A stretch of DNA of 64,000 nt from Procambarus clarkii. Its lineage: Eukaryota; Arthropoda; Malacostraca; Decapoda; Cambaridae. This document shows, one piece after another, positions 29,856 through 40,435 of the stretch (position 1 is its first letter; the number at the start of each line of letters is the position of its first letter). Where the stretch lies: NCBI RefSeq assembly GCF_040958095.1, contig NC_091188.1:39694734-39758733 (forward strand), read 5' to 3'. The notes below the pieces were generated by a model. It saw only the letters and a list, made by a program, of their open reading frames with translations, had not been told where the DNA came from and ran no database searches. A program made the position numbers and the translations under genes.

Positions 29856-31951
29856 CACAATATCTCTGTAATCAACTTGAACGTTAGATCCCTAGGTAAA
29901 CACTTCGATGATGTTAGTGCCTTGATTGAAACTATTGACAACAAATTCTCTTTTATTATACTTACTGAAACATGGTTGAAAGAGGATACTACTCAACTCT
30001 TTAACATGCCTAACTACTCGGCAATTCACAACTGTCGTCAACTTCAGAGAGGTGGGGGCACTGCTCTTTACTACCACCAAGAACTAACATGCTTAAAAGA
30101 AATTAGAACTAGAGACTGCTATGGGGAGTATATCTTCGCCAGCTTCAGAGTCAAGGGTGCCGAGTCTGTCCTGTCTGTGGGTGCAGTCTATAGAATTCCT
30201 AACACTGATGTGTCAGAATTCAACTCAAACCTTAGAAATCTAATACTTGATAACAGACTGAACAAAAACCATCTAATTATCGCAGGGGACTTTAATATTG
30301 ACCTCTGCGAGCCTGAACACCCTACTGCTGTTAGCTTCCTCAACTGTATGAATTCCTGCTTCCTCATACCCTTAATCACTAGACCTACTAGATTAACTGA
30401 TAGCACTAGCTGCCACGACTCTAGATCACATCTGGACAAACATAACCTCTCCGCTTACTTCAGGTATAATCACCGATAGCACTACAGACCATTACCCCAC
30501 ATTTCTCTTAACTAACATTAGCAAACCACCTCTAGAGTCAAGAGAGTTAAGTTTTAGACTGCACAATGAAACTGCTATAGACAATTTTATAACTGCTGCT
30601 GATAATGTCAACTGGGAGTCCGAGATAGGTAACATAGAGGACATCAACCTAGCAGTGCAATCTTTTCTTCAAAAAACTCTTAGCCTTTATAACACCCACT
30701 GTCCTATGCTTACAAAACAAGTCACAACCAAAAGGCTTAACAATCCCTGGCTTACAAAGGGAATACTTAAATCCATTAATAAAAAACATGACCTTGAGAA
30801 GAAGTATAGGTTAGGAATTGTCTCCGAAGAATTCTCAAAGAATTACTCATTATTGCTATCTAAGATAATTAGACGAGCCAAAACTAAATACTACGAAGAT
30901 AAATTTACCCAAATAAAGAGCAACATTAAACAAACTTGGAGCACAATTTCACAAATATTGGGATCAAAGAAGTCTTTAAATAACAAACCAACACTCCTGT
31001 TCAATAACGATGGTCAGCTTTCAGCCTCTGATTCTGCTATTGAGTTCAATAGGTTCTTCTCTTCCATTGGGTCATCCCTTGCAAATGATATTCCATCTTC
31101 CAGTACTGACATTAAGGACTATCTTACAGGTAACTATCCACAGTCTCTGTACCTAAAGCCTATTAATTCCATTGACGTCAATGAGATAATCCTTTCCCTT
31201 AAAACCAAGTCTAGTGCCCTTGAGGAGATACCAACTTTAATTTACAAAAAAGCCTCCAGATCTTTAGCCCCTGCTATTGCATTGCTCTTCAACAAGTCAC
31301 TTGAACTCCAAACCTTTCCAGATATTCTAAAAAAAAAGCGAGAGTAACGCCTGTCCACAAATGTGGTGATCTCACAGATGTTAACAATTACAGACCTATA
31401 TCAATCCTGCCAAACTTGTCAAAAATTTTTGAAAAACTAATCTATAAGCAGCTTTACTCGTATCTAGCCAAACACAATATACTTAGCCCTTGCCAATATG
31501 GCTTCAGACCCAAAAAAAAGCACTAATGATGCACTTATTAGTATGCTTAACTCGATTCATACAGCTCTTGATAAAAATGAGTTCCCTGTTGGGTTATTTG
31601 TGGACCTGCGTAAAGCTTTTGACACTGTCAACCACCAAAACCTTCTTCTTAAATTACATCATTATGGAGTCAGAGGACACTCCCTGCAATACCTCAAATC
31701 TTACCTTACTGACAGGCTCCAGTATGTTTCTGTGAATAATACAATTTCTCCCACCCGACCCATCAACATTGGTGTTCCTCAGGGCAGCATACTTGGCCCT
31801 CTCCTCTTTCTCATCTACATTAATGACCTTCCAAATGCCTCCCAACACCTCAAACCAATTCTTTTTGCTGACGACACAACCTTCATTTACTCCAGTCCTG
31901 ACCCCCTTGCTCTAAATGCCACAGTAAATACTGAGTTAAATAAAGTCCATC

Positions 31952-32220
31952 TTTTTTTTTTTTTTTTTTTTTGAGATATATACAAGAGTTGTTACATTCT
32001 TGTACAGCCACTAGTACGCGTGGCGTTTCGGGCAGGTCCCTGGAATACGATCCCCTGCCGCGAAGAATTGTTTTTTCATCCAAGTACACATTTTACTGTT
32101 GCGTTAAACAGAGGCTACAGTTAAGGAATTGCACCCAGTAAATCCTCCCCGGCCAGGATACGAACCCATGACAGCGCTCGCGGAACACCAGGCGAGTGTC
32201 TTACCACTACACCACGGAGA
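31952..32220 (-). mobile_element. SINE-1, full-length copy inserted in LINE-B copy 4
   Basis: Minus orientation: poly(T), the tail core complement (TACGCGTGGCGTTTCGGGCA), body and tRNA head complement (GGATACGAACCC for box B, TTACCACTACACC for box A). Flanking CATCTTT at 31,948-31,954 and 32,221-32,227 is a 7-bp target duplication, partly merged with the T run. Copy 2 of LINE-B shows the empty site (GTCCATCTGTGGCTAAC). Confidence 0.9.
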
Positions 32221-33215
32221 CATCTTTGGCTAACTGCCAACAAACTCACCCTTAACATTGACAAAACTTTCTATATTCTGTTTGGCAATAAATCCTCTAA
32301 TCAAATAAATCTCAAAATAAACAATACCCAAATTTGTAACAAATTAGATGGCAAATTCCTTGGCATTCTCATTGACCACAAGCTGAATTTCCAGGGACAC
32401 ATTCTAAATATATCAAAAAAAGTTTCAAAAACTGTGGGCATTCTTTCTAAGATCAGATATTATGTACCACGCCCTGCCCTGGTGACTCTCTATTACTCCC
32501 TTATCTATCCATATCTCAACTATGGTATTTGTGCTTGGGGCTCTACTACCCAAAATCATTTACGTCCTCTAATTACTCAACACAAAGCTGCTATTAGGAC
32601 AATATCCAACTCTGGCCCCAGACATCACTCGGTACCCCTACTCAAATCTCTGAAGATGTTAGACATTAAGTCACTGCACATTCTCTCATGTGTATTATAC
32701 ATATATAAAACGCTAAACTGTAATGCCAATCCTGACCTCAAAAGCTTCATAGAAGGTTGTAACAGAACCCATGAGCACCACACCAGAAATAAAAACAGTT
32801 TTGATATTCCTAGAGTACGACTTAATCAAACTAGAAATGCTCTACAAATCAAGGGACCCAGAATGTGGAATGACCTTCCCAACCTTGTTAAAGACTGTAC
32901 CTCTCTCAACCAGTTTAAGATAAAAACGAAGCTATACTTAATAAATTCCCTGTAACCTACCTTACCCCTCTCTTGTCAACCAATGTCTGTTTTTTTTAAA
33001 GAGCGCTGTTTGTCGACAGAATTGTATTTGTGCTGCTTTTTCAGCTATGTTCTCATTTCTTGTTTTCATTTTACTCTTTATGCTGAATTAGTATTAAGCT
33101 TTAGTCATTTAAGTTTTTCATGCCCGAAACGCTTTGCGTAATAGTGGCTTTAGGCATCGTATGTACTAGCTCTATCTATATAAGTCCACCAATCTTTGTA
33201 AAAATCTCTTGTATA

Positions 33216-36200
33216 ATAATAATAATAATAATAATTTTTATTTAGGCAAAGGTACATACATAAAGAGATTTTACAAAGTTTGTTGGCTTTATAGATAGAG
33301 CTAGTACATACAATGCCTAAAGCCACTATTACGCAAAGCGTTTCGGGCAGGAAAAAACACTACTGACTAAAGCTTAAAACTAATGGGTAAAAAGAAAAAA
33401 ATGCGTTGAGTACAAATAAAAATAGAGGTAAAAGAGGGGGGGAACATTGTTGAAAAAACAGCACAAATACAATTATAAATTATTACAGAAAATTACATTA
33501 AAACAGCGTTGATTTGTAAAACAAAAAAAAAACAAAAAACATACATGGGTTGACAATAGAAGGGTAAGGTAGGTTACATGGAATTTATTAGGTATAGCTT
33601 CGTTTTTAACTTAAACTGGTTGAGAGAGGTACTGTCTTTAACATGGTTGGGAAGGTCATTCCACATCCTGGGCCCCTTGATTTGTAGAGCATTTCTGGTT
33701 TGATTAAGTCGTACTCTAGGAATATCAAAACTGTATTTATTTCTGGTGTGGTGCTCATGGGTTCTGTTACAACCTTCTATGAAGCTTTTGAGATCAGGAT
33801 TGGCATTACAATTTAGCGTTTTGTATATGTATAATACACATGAGTGAATGTGCAGTGACTTAATGTCTAACATATTCAGAGATTTGAGTAGGGGTACCGA
33901 GTGATGTCTGGGGCCAGAGTTGGATATTGTCCTAATAGCAGCTTTGTGTTGAGTAATTAGAGGACGTAAGTGATTTTGGGTAGTAGAGCCCCAAGCACAA
34001 ATACCATAGTTGAGATATGGATAGATAAGGGAGTAATAGAGAGTCACCAGGGCAGGGCGTGGTACATAATATCTGATCTTAGAAAGAATGCCCACAGTTT
34101 TTGAAACTTTTTTTGATATGTTTAGAATGTGTCCCTGGAAATTCAGCTTGTGGTCAATGAGAATGCCAAGGAATTTGCCATCTAATTTGTTACAAATTTG
34201 GGTATTGTTTATTTTGAGATTTATTTGATAGGAGGATTTATTGCCAAACAGAATATAGAAAGTTTTGTCAATGTTAAGGGTGAGTTTGTTGGCAGTTAGC
34301 CACAGATGGACTTTATTTAGCTCAGTATTTACTGTGGCATTTAGAGCAAGGGGATCAGGACTGGAGTAAATGAAGGTTGTGTCGTCAGCAAATAGGATTG
34401 GTTTGAGGTGTTGGGAGGCATTTGGAAGGTCATTAATGTAGATGAGAAAGAGGAGAGGGCCAAGTATGCTGCCCTGGGGAACACCAATGTTGATGGGTAG
34501 GGTGGGCGAAATTGTATTATTCACAGAAACACATTAGAGCCTGTCAGTAAGGTAGGATTTGAGGTATTGTAGGGAGTGTCCTCTGACACCATAATGATGT
34601 AATTTAAGAAGAAGGTTTTGGTGGTTGACAGTATCGAAAGCTTTACGCAGGTCCACAAATAACCCAACAGGGAACTCATTTTTATCAAGAGCTGTATGAA
34701 TCGAGTTAAGCATACTAATAAGTGCATCGTTAGTGCTTTTTTTGGGCCTGAAGCCATATTGGCAAGGGCTAAGTATATTGAGTTTGGCTAGATATGAGTA
34801 AAGCTGCTTATAGATTAGTTTTTCAAAAATTTTTGACAAGTTTGGCAGGATTGATATAGGTCTGTAGTTGTTAACATCTGTGAGATCACCACATTTGTGG
34901 ACAGGCGTTACTCTCGCTTTTTTTAGAATATCTGGAAAGGTTTGGAGTTCAAGTGACTTGTTGAAGAGCAAAGCAATAGCAGGGGCTAAAGATCTGGAGG
35001 CTTTTTTGTAGATTAAAGTTGGTATCTCCTCAAGGGCACCAGACTTGGTTTTAAGGGAAAGGATTATCTCATTGACGTCAATGGAATTAATAGGCTTTAG
35101 GTACAGAGACTGGGGATAGTTCCCTGTAAGATAGTCCTTAATGTCAGTACTGGAAGATGGAATATCATTAGCAAGGGATGAACCAATGGAAGAGAAGAAC
35201 CTATTGAACTCAATAGCAGAATCAGAGGCTGAAAGCTGACCATCGTTATTAGACAGGAGAGTCGGTTTGCTATTTAAAGACTTTTTTGATCCCAATATTT
35301 GTGAAATTGTTCTCCATGTTTGTTTAATGTTGCTCTTTATTTGGGTAAATTTATCTTCGTAGTATTTAGTTTTGGCTCGTCTAATTATCTTAGATAGCAA
35401 TAATGAGTAATTCTTTGAGAATTCTTTGGAGACAATCCCTAACCTATACTTTTTCTCAAGGTCATGTTTTTTATTAATAGATTTAAGTATTCCCTTTGTA
35501 AGCCAAGGATTGTTAAGCCTTTTGGTTGTGACTTGTTTTGTAAGCATAGGACAGTGGGTATTATAAAGGCTAAGAGTTATTTGAAGAAAAGATTGAACTG
35601 CTAGGTTGATGTCCTCTATGTTACCTATCTCGGACTCCCAGTTGACATTATCAGTAGCAGTTATAAAATTGTCTATAGCAGTTTCATTGTGTAGTCTAAA
35701 ACGTATCTCTCTTGACTCAAGAGGTGGTTTGCTAATGTTAGTTAAGAGAAATGTGGGGTAATGGTCTGTAGTGCTATCGGTGATTATACCTGAAGTAAGC
35801 GGAGAGGTTATATTTGTCCAGATGTGATCAAGAGTCGTGGCAGTGCTATCAGTGATTCTAGTAGGTCTAGTGATTAAGGGTATGAGGAAGCAGGAATTCA
35901 TACAGTTGAGGAAGCTAACAGCAGTAGGGTGTTCTGGCTCGCAGAGGTCAATATTAAAGTCCGCTGCAATAATTAGGTGGTTTTTGTTCAGTCTGTTATC
36001 AAGTATTAGATTTCTAAGGTTTGAGTTGAATTCGGACACATCAGTGTTAGGAATTCTATAAACTGCACCCACAGACAGGATAGACTCGGCACCCTTGACT
36101 CTGAAGCTGGCGAAGATATACTCCCCATAGCAGTCTCTAGTTCTAATTTCTTTTAAGCATGTTAGTTCTTGGTGGTAGTAAAGAGCAGTGCCACCACCTC

Positions 36201-37345
36201 TCTGAAGTTGACGACAGTTGTGGATTGCTGAGTAGTTAGGCATGTTAAAGAGTTGAGTAGTATCATCTTTCAACCATGTTTCAGTAAGTATAATAAAAGA
36301 GAAATTGTTGTCAATAGCTTCAATCAAGGCACTAACATCATCGAAGTGTTTGCCTAGGGATCTAACGTTCAAATTGATTACAGAGATATTGTGACTATGA
36401 GTTAATACATTGTTTACATCATGTGCTGCAAAATATCTGCAATTTAGATCATTAAAGTGATTATTGTCATAGATAGTGGATAAGAGGTTAAGTTCTGGGT
36501 CTATACTTGACTGCATAAAAAAAAGCTGATTGCCGGAAAAACAAGAGAAACAAAAAGAAATAAATGTACACAATACTGTACCAAACAAACACAAAAGGGG
36601 CTTACAGGGGTACAATGGAGTATGGCTAGGCTAGGAAACCTAGGTAATGAATGAGATTAAAGAAAAAAACATATAAACATGGACTATACAAAACACAAGA
36701 TATAGATATACAAAACAAAAATATAAACAAGACTAAGCAATACCAAAAAAATTGAGCAAAAATGAAAAATGAGGTAGATTGCTTACAGGTACTCTCAGGT
36801 ACAATGTAAGTAACAATAGACAGAAAATATATATCAATATAGAAAAGAATGTCACAATACAATAAGATAACAATTACATGAACAGATGAAAAACAAATCT
36901 GCTGTAAAATAGGAAGTAATTATAGCAAAACACAATATACAAGTTTGGCGGAGAGAACAAAAAATCAGTAGAGACTGTCAAGATGAATATATAAAAAAAT
37001 TTGACAAATGATAATTGTAAAGTAAAATAATCTTAAAGATAATAAATTTTATTAAGCTTAGTTTTAACTTATAATTAGTATGAACTTAATTAAAAGAACA
37101 AAAATGAGATCAATAATTGATTTAAAAAAAATGACATAGATCAATACAAATAAATTTAAAATATAAATGGAATAGGGTAAGATTAGATTTAAGAGTAAAA
37201 TTTTACAATGAAACTGAGGTAGATGCTTGCATAAGTGCATGGAGACTTGATGGATTATTTAGGAAATTATAGGAATAGGAGAACATCAGGTAAATGGTAA
37301 GGCAGAGACAGCACCTTAGACAAAGTTAGATTAAGTTAGGTTAGG
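33216..37345 (-). mobile_element. LINE-B copy 5, probably full length, inserted in the tail of copy 4
   Basis: Reading on the minus strand: an AT-rich 5' UTR from about 37,345 to 36,520, one long frame, a 3' UTR, the tail core at 33,345 and (ATT)n at 33,216. The left flank is the truncated tail of copy 4 and the right flank (37,346 on) is the remainder of that tail, which defines both ends. At about 4.1 kb this is the best reference for the family. No second frame (ORF1) is visible in the leader. Confidence 0.85.
33574..36615 (-). pseudogene. LINE-B endonuclease-RT, intact except for one stop codon
   Basis: Frame 36,615-34,534, then a stop (TAA) at about 34,531-34,533 where other copies have CAA (Gln) within DRLQ(C/Y)VSVNN, then frame 34,524-33,574 in the same phase. 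The true start is probably MQSSIDPELNLLSTIYDNNH at 36,513. The endonuclease has ILTETWLKDD, GGGTALYYHQEL, DFNIDLCEPE (with A for the usual G before DFN), TTLDHIWTNI and TTDHYPTFLL. The RT has NYRPISILPNLSKIFEKLI, GFRPKKSTNDAL, FVDLRKAFDTVNH, GVPQGSILGPLLFL and FADDTTFIYS. Apart from that one C-to-T change the protein, about 980 residues, is complete. Confidence 0.92.
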
Positions 37346-37373
37346 TATGTATGTACCTTACCTAAATAAACAT

Positions 37374-37440
<67 letters not shown>

Positions 37441-37441
37441 T
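37346..37441 (+). repeat. Remaining end of LINE-B copy 4 tail and (TTTA)n
   Basis: GTATGTATGTACCTTACC then TAAATAAACA and about 16 TTTA units. This is exactly the piece missing from copy 4 at 33,214. The microsatellite is the terminal repeat of that copy. Confidence 0.8.
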
Positions 37442-38084
37442 AAATTATAAGTTCATCTAATATTCCCATCTCACAGGATGGTTAGTCATACATGGAATCA
37501 GAGGAGAAAATACCTGCCTCAATACAAAAACAAATCAACTCTGCCTAAACTGCTGTAAACCTAAGCTGGGTTTAGGTTAAAAAAAAATCGTAATTTGGGC
37601 TCGTAGGCCGTAGGGGGGCGTCAACCTTGACAGTCATACACTGTCAACTGAGGGCGCGTCCGATTCCGTAATCGTTGCCGCCTTTAAATCAACAACGCTG
37701 TCATCCTGGGGAACGCCAGGGGGTTTCAAGCTCCTACTTTACAGTGTTTTTATCCTTCGCAGGGCGCAGAAGTTGCTTCCCCCTGCAGGCGACTTTATAT
37801 CCTTTGGAATTCTATTTTTTTCCCGACACGAGATCGAAGGAATACATACGGGGGCAGTAGTGTTGTAGCTGCCCCTATCCCAGTAACAACAACAACAACA
37901 GCTGATTCGTCTCAAGACCAGTATCAAGAAGAAGACCAGGATAAACACCTGCCAATAGTACGATAATTATATCCACTACAGCAAGTTCCCTATGTTGTTG
38001 GAAATATGTATAATTGTTAATTTTGTCAGGAATAGGAGACGTGTGTGTGTGTGTATATATGTGTCAAGATCCCTCCCCAGGTCG
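37442..38084. other. No feature recognised
   Basis: A CAA repeat at 37,885-37,902 and a GT/TA run at 38,041-38,060. Small frames at 37,675-37,948 lack any recognised domain. Confidence 0.35.
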
Positions 38085-38285
38085 AACTGCTACCCTTCCT
38101 TAGGATGCAACCACATAACAGTTACCTAACTACTGGGTACTTATTTGTTAAGTGAAATTTACTGTTACGTGAATAGAGACATTAGGTGAAATGAAATGTA
38201 CCTAACCATTTCTGTCCCATATCCTGGAATCAAACTCGAGATCCGCGATTGTGTGTTTACAACGAAACCAATTGTTCTACTTGAT
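38085..38285 (-). mobile_element. SINE-2, tRNA-derived, diverged copy
   Basis: The reverse complement contains a tRNA-like head (ending GATTCCAGGATATGGGACAG), then AAATGGTTAGGTACATTTCA, CCTAATGTCTCTATTCACGT, and an end in GGTTGCATCCTAAGG. It matches the clearer copy at 48,441 (GGTTCGAATCCCGGGTGGGA; CACCTAATGCCTCTGTTCAC; GGTTGCATCCTGGGTGGGG). Confidence 0.75.
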
Positions 38286-38287
38286 CA

Positions 38288-38484
38288 TTTCATGCAATCT
38301 GTTATCATTTTTGTCTATAATTTTGCAAGTATTTACCTCCTTAAAATTTTCTTAGATTAAGGACCTGCCCGAAACGCTGCGCGTGCTAGTGGCTTTACAA
38401 GACTGTAATTACCATATTTGTATCCTCACATTCCTTATGTACATTCTTGTATATGCATAAATAAATAAATAAATAAATAAACTT
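38288..38484 (+). mobile_element. LINE-A 3' end, 5'-truncated copy
   Basis: Nearly identical to 8,978-9,171: ATCTGTTATCATTTTTGTCT, CCTCCTTAAAATTTTCTTAG, core GCCCGAAACGCTGCGCGTGC, TTGTATATGCATAAATAAAT. The high similarity to the intact LINE-A copy suggests recent activity of this family. Confidence 0.88.
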
Positions 38485-38488
38485 GTTC

Positions 38489-38829
38489 GGTCCATCTAAT
38501 TACCACAAGCTACCACAAGCTACACAAGCTTCACAAAGCTTCCTGGCAATACATTAGAAATGAATAAATATATTTACTCATTATAATGTTGGTACTGAAT
38601 GTACAACACGAAAAAACATAACTTTAATCTGAAAAAGTATCTTTTTATAAAGAAATTAGACGAAAATAAAGAGCTGGTGACGCCAAATCAAGTTGACGAT
38701 CCAAGCGTCGGTTAGGTTAGGTCAGGTCAGCCTAACCTAACATATCATATTTATTCATTACTAACGTATTGCCAGGAAGCTTTGTGAAGCTTGTGTAGCT
38801 TGTGGTAGCTTGTGGTAATTAGACGGACC
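38489..38829. mobile_element. MITE, 341 bp with about 64-bp terminal inverted repeats
   Basis: The left end, GGTCCATCTAATTACCACAA with GCTACCACAAGCTACACAAG following, is mirrored at the right end, ending TTGTGGTAATTAGACGGACC. The arms pair over about 64 bp down to CTGGCAATAC/GTATTGCCAG. The flanks ACTTGTT (38,481-38,487) and ACTTGTT (38,832-38,838) may be a 7-bp target duplication. There is no coding capacity. The superfamily is not assigned. Confidence 0.85.
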
Positions 38830-39189
38830 CTACTTGTTGTTTGTGTAAGATCATCATTGATAATATTGGTCTGAGGTTCAGTAGATAAGGGTTATGGTCA
38901 CATCATATGCAAGTGTTTCAATAAAACTCAGTTTCTAATTGTCAAAATCATATATTGTATATCATCAGCAGCAGACCTTACAGCAGACTGATGAAGAATA
39001 TGACCTTGGAGTCAGAATCCATCATTCTCTAGAAGTTGCACAACAAGTGTGAGCGGCAGTAAATAAAAGCTAACTAAACCCTAGGAATAATCAAGCGTAC
39101 CTTAGACTTTAAGGAAAAGAAAGTAGTCATTCAAGTGTATGTCTTTGGTGCATCTCTACCTGGATTATTGCATCCAGGCATGGATACAT
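38830..39189. other. No feature recognised
   Basis: Between the MITE and the next SINE-2. One plus-strand stretch near 39,090-39,180 (ACTTTAAGG..AAGTAGTCATTC, TACCTGGATTATTGCATC) could be a decayed RT C-terminal end of LINE-D type, too short to be certain. Confidence 0.35.
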
Positions 39190-39430
39190 CATCTCCAGAA
39201 AGAAATAACTTTATTGGAGAAATTTCAACCCCCCCAAGGCCAAATTACCGACCCCGTCCAGGATGCAACCCCACAACAAGCTGACTAACTCATAAATACA
39301 ACTCAGTGCTAGGTAAACAGAGGCATTAGGTGAAAGGAAATGTGCCCAACCATTTCTGTCCTGCTCAGGATTCGAACCTGGAATTCTCGATTGTGCATTG
39401 AGAATGAATCAGACTGTACTACCAGGACCC
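39190..39430 (-). mobile_element. SINE-2, tRNA-derived copy
   Basis: The reverse complement shows the tRNA-like head (CGAGAATTCCAGGTTCGAAT, CCTGAGCAGGACAG), then AATGGTTGGGCACATTTCCT, TTCACCTAATGCCTCTGTTT, GGTTGCATCCTGGACGGGG. Same order as at 48,441-48,640. Confidence 0.82.
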
Positions 39431-39619
39431 TCCTCTCACTCTCTCTACTCTCATACTTTGTTCCCCCATCATACTGTTAGGGAAACAACTACTACACCTT
39501 GCAGCAGATAACTTCATATGTAAGTTAACTCTCATACCAGGACAGGTTGAGGGCCACAGGGGTAATAAGTCTGCAAACCAGACCTCACAAAGCTGATCTT
39601 GCCAAAACGTTCAATTCCA

Positions 39620-39860
39620 TTAAATTTCATTCGAGGTTCTGAGATTGGTTAGATTTTGTGATGGGGCAACAGGTTTTCCGCTCTTGGATCCTTCTAAATT
39701 TGGCTGAATCTGGCACCTCGCATTTTTACTCATTTCACTCGGGTTGTGGTGGCCCATCTTCGTTTGTTAGGTGTTCGGATGTTGGCTTACCTCGATAACT
39801 GGCAGGTGTGGGCTTCCAGCCGATCCACTTGTCTGCTAGCCAGGAATATGGTTACCATAT
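39620..39860 (+). mobile_element. DIRS-like reverse transcriptase fragment
   Basis: From 39,727 the plus strand reads FTHFTRVVVAHLRLLGVRML, AYLDNWQVWASSRSTCLLAR. The AHLR..G.R.LAYLDDW.(V/L)WA arrangement is characteristic of DIRS-type (tyrosine-recombinase) retrotransposons. Here the catalytic pair reads LDN instead of LDD, so the fragment is dead. No recombinase or terminal repeats were found nearby. Confidence 0.65.
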
Positions 39861-40435
39861 TTGATGGTGTATAAGATGTGCTTTTTTAATTTTTAAATGT
39901 ATAAAAAAATTGCCATGCGTCTAATGTGGCCGTATTACGGATGAAAGACTGAGCGCTGTAGGCTAGGGAGCTGGACGAGTATCAATTTGGCATTACAGTA
40001 TGCCACATACTGTAGCCTCTTATTGTGTGGCACTGATGGAGCCGCTGGCGTTTGGGGTTGACACGTCTTCGACCCTATTTCACAACCTTTATCACGCTTT
40101 GTTTCATCTCCAGCTTGCTCATGCACCGCCTGAGCCTAACTAGTCTCTTGACTGGGTTCTATCTTTTCTTTCTTCATTTATGAACACTTATGAACACTTT
40201 AAATGTAAAGTGTTCATAGGCCACAACTCTCTGGGCCAGGTTCTGGCTTGTGGGCCCTGGTAGGTCAGTGAGAACTTTGCAACTGATGGCACCTAGCAGT
40301 ATGGCTCTGTATCAGTGATAATATCTTCAGGATGCCTCCAGGGATTACCTAGAAATTGGTGTTTCATTACATTCAATTTTTTTTTCTCTCATGCTTGCAC
40401 CATATCATACATTTTAATACAAATCTTTCTTCCAG
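39861..40435. other. Upstream of the first EXOC2 coding exon; partial R1-type repeat
   Basis: At 40,205-40,380 the sequence GGCCAGGTTCTGGCTTGTGG, CCTGGTAGGTCAG ... AAATTGGTGTTTCATTACAT resembles repeat R1 (see 1,080-1,236 and 58,200). No promoter could be assigned. The first coding exon has its own acceptor, so a non-coding 5' exon must lie further upstream. Confidence 0.4.

Larger units (their letters stand above)
29577..32955 (+). pseudogene. LINE-B copy 4 endonuclease-RT, broken
   Basis: It starts MQTSIDPELNLLSTIYDN. The frame is stopped by the tail insertion, resumes NVRSLGKHFDDVSALIETID, ILTETWLKEDTTQLFNMPNY, GGGTALYY, GDFNIDLCE, is shifted near 30,407 by a 4-base AGCT duplication, and resumes from 30,655 (frame). 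Two extra A residues near 31,330 shift the frame again (LKKARV in intact copies). SINE-1 cuts the frame after FADDTTFIYSSPDPLALNAT. Each lesion is visible by comparison with copy 5. Confidence 0.9.
29195..33214 (+). mobile_element. LINE-B copy 4, near-complete, carrying a LINE tail and a SINE
   Basis: It runs from the 5' UTR (GTGTACCTGAGAGTACTTGT near 29,208) through endonuclease and RT to a 3' tail cut at ATCTCTTGTA (33,214). It is interrupted by a LINE-B 3' tail at 29,696-29,855 and by SINE-1 at 31,952-32,220. The missing last bases of its own tail (TATGTATGTACCTTACCTAA) reappear at 37,347, beyond LINE-B copy 5, so copy 5 inserted into this tail. Confidence 0.88.

Noticed and set aside
33216..36615. 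Host gene with a reverse-transcriptase domain
   Set aside because: Same protein family as at least four other copies in this window, with LINE tail and insertion signatures; it is a retrotransposon.
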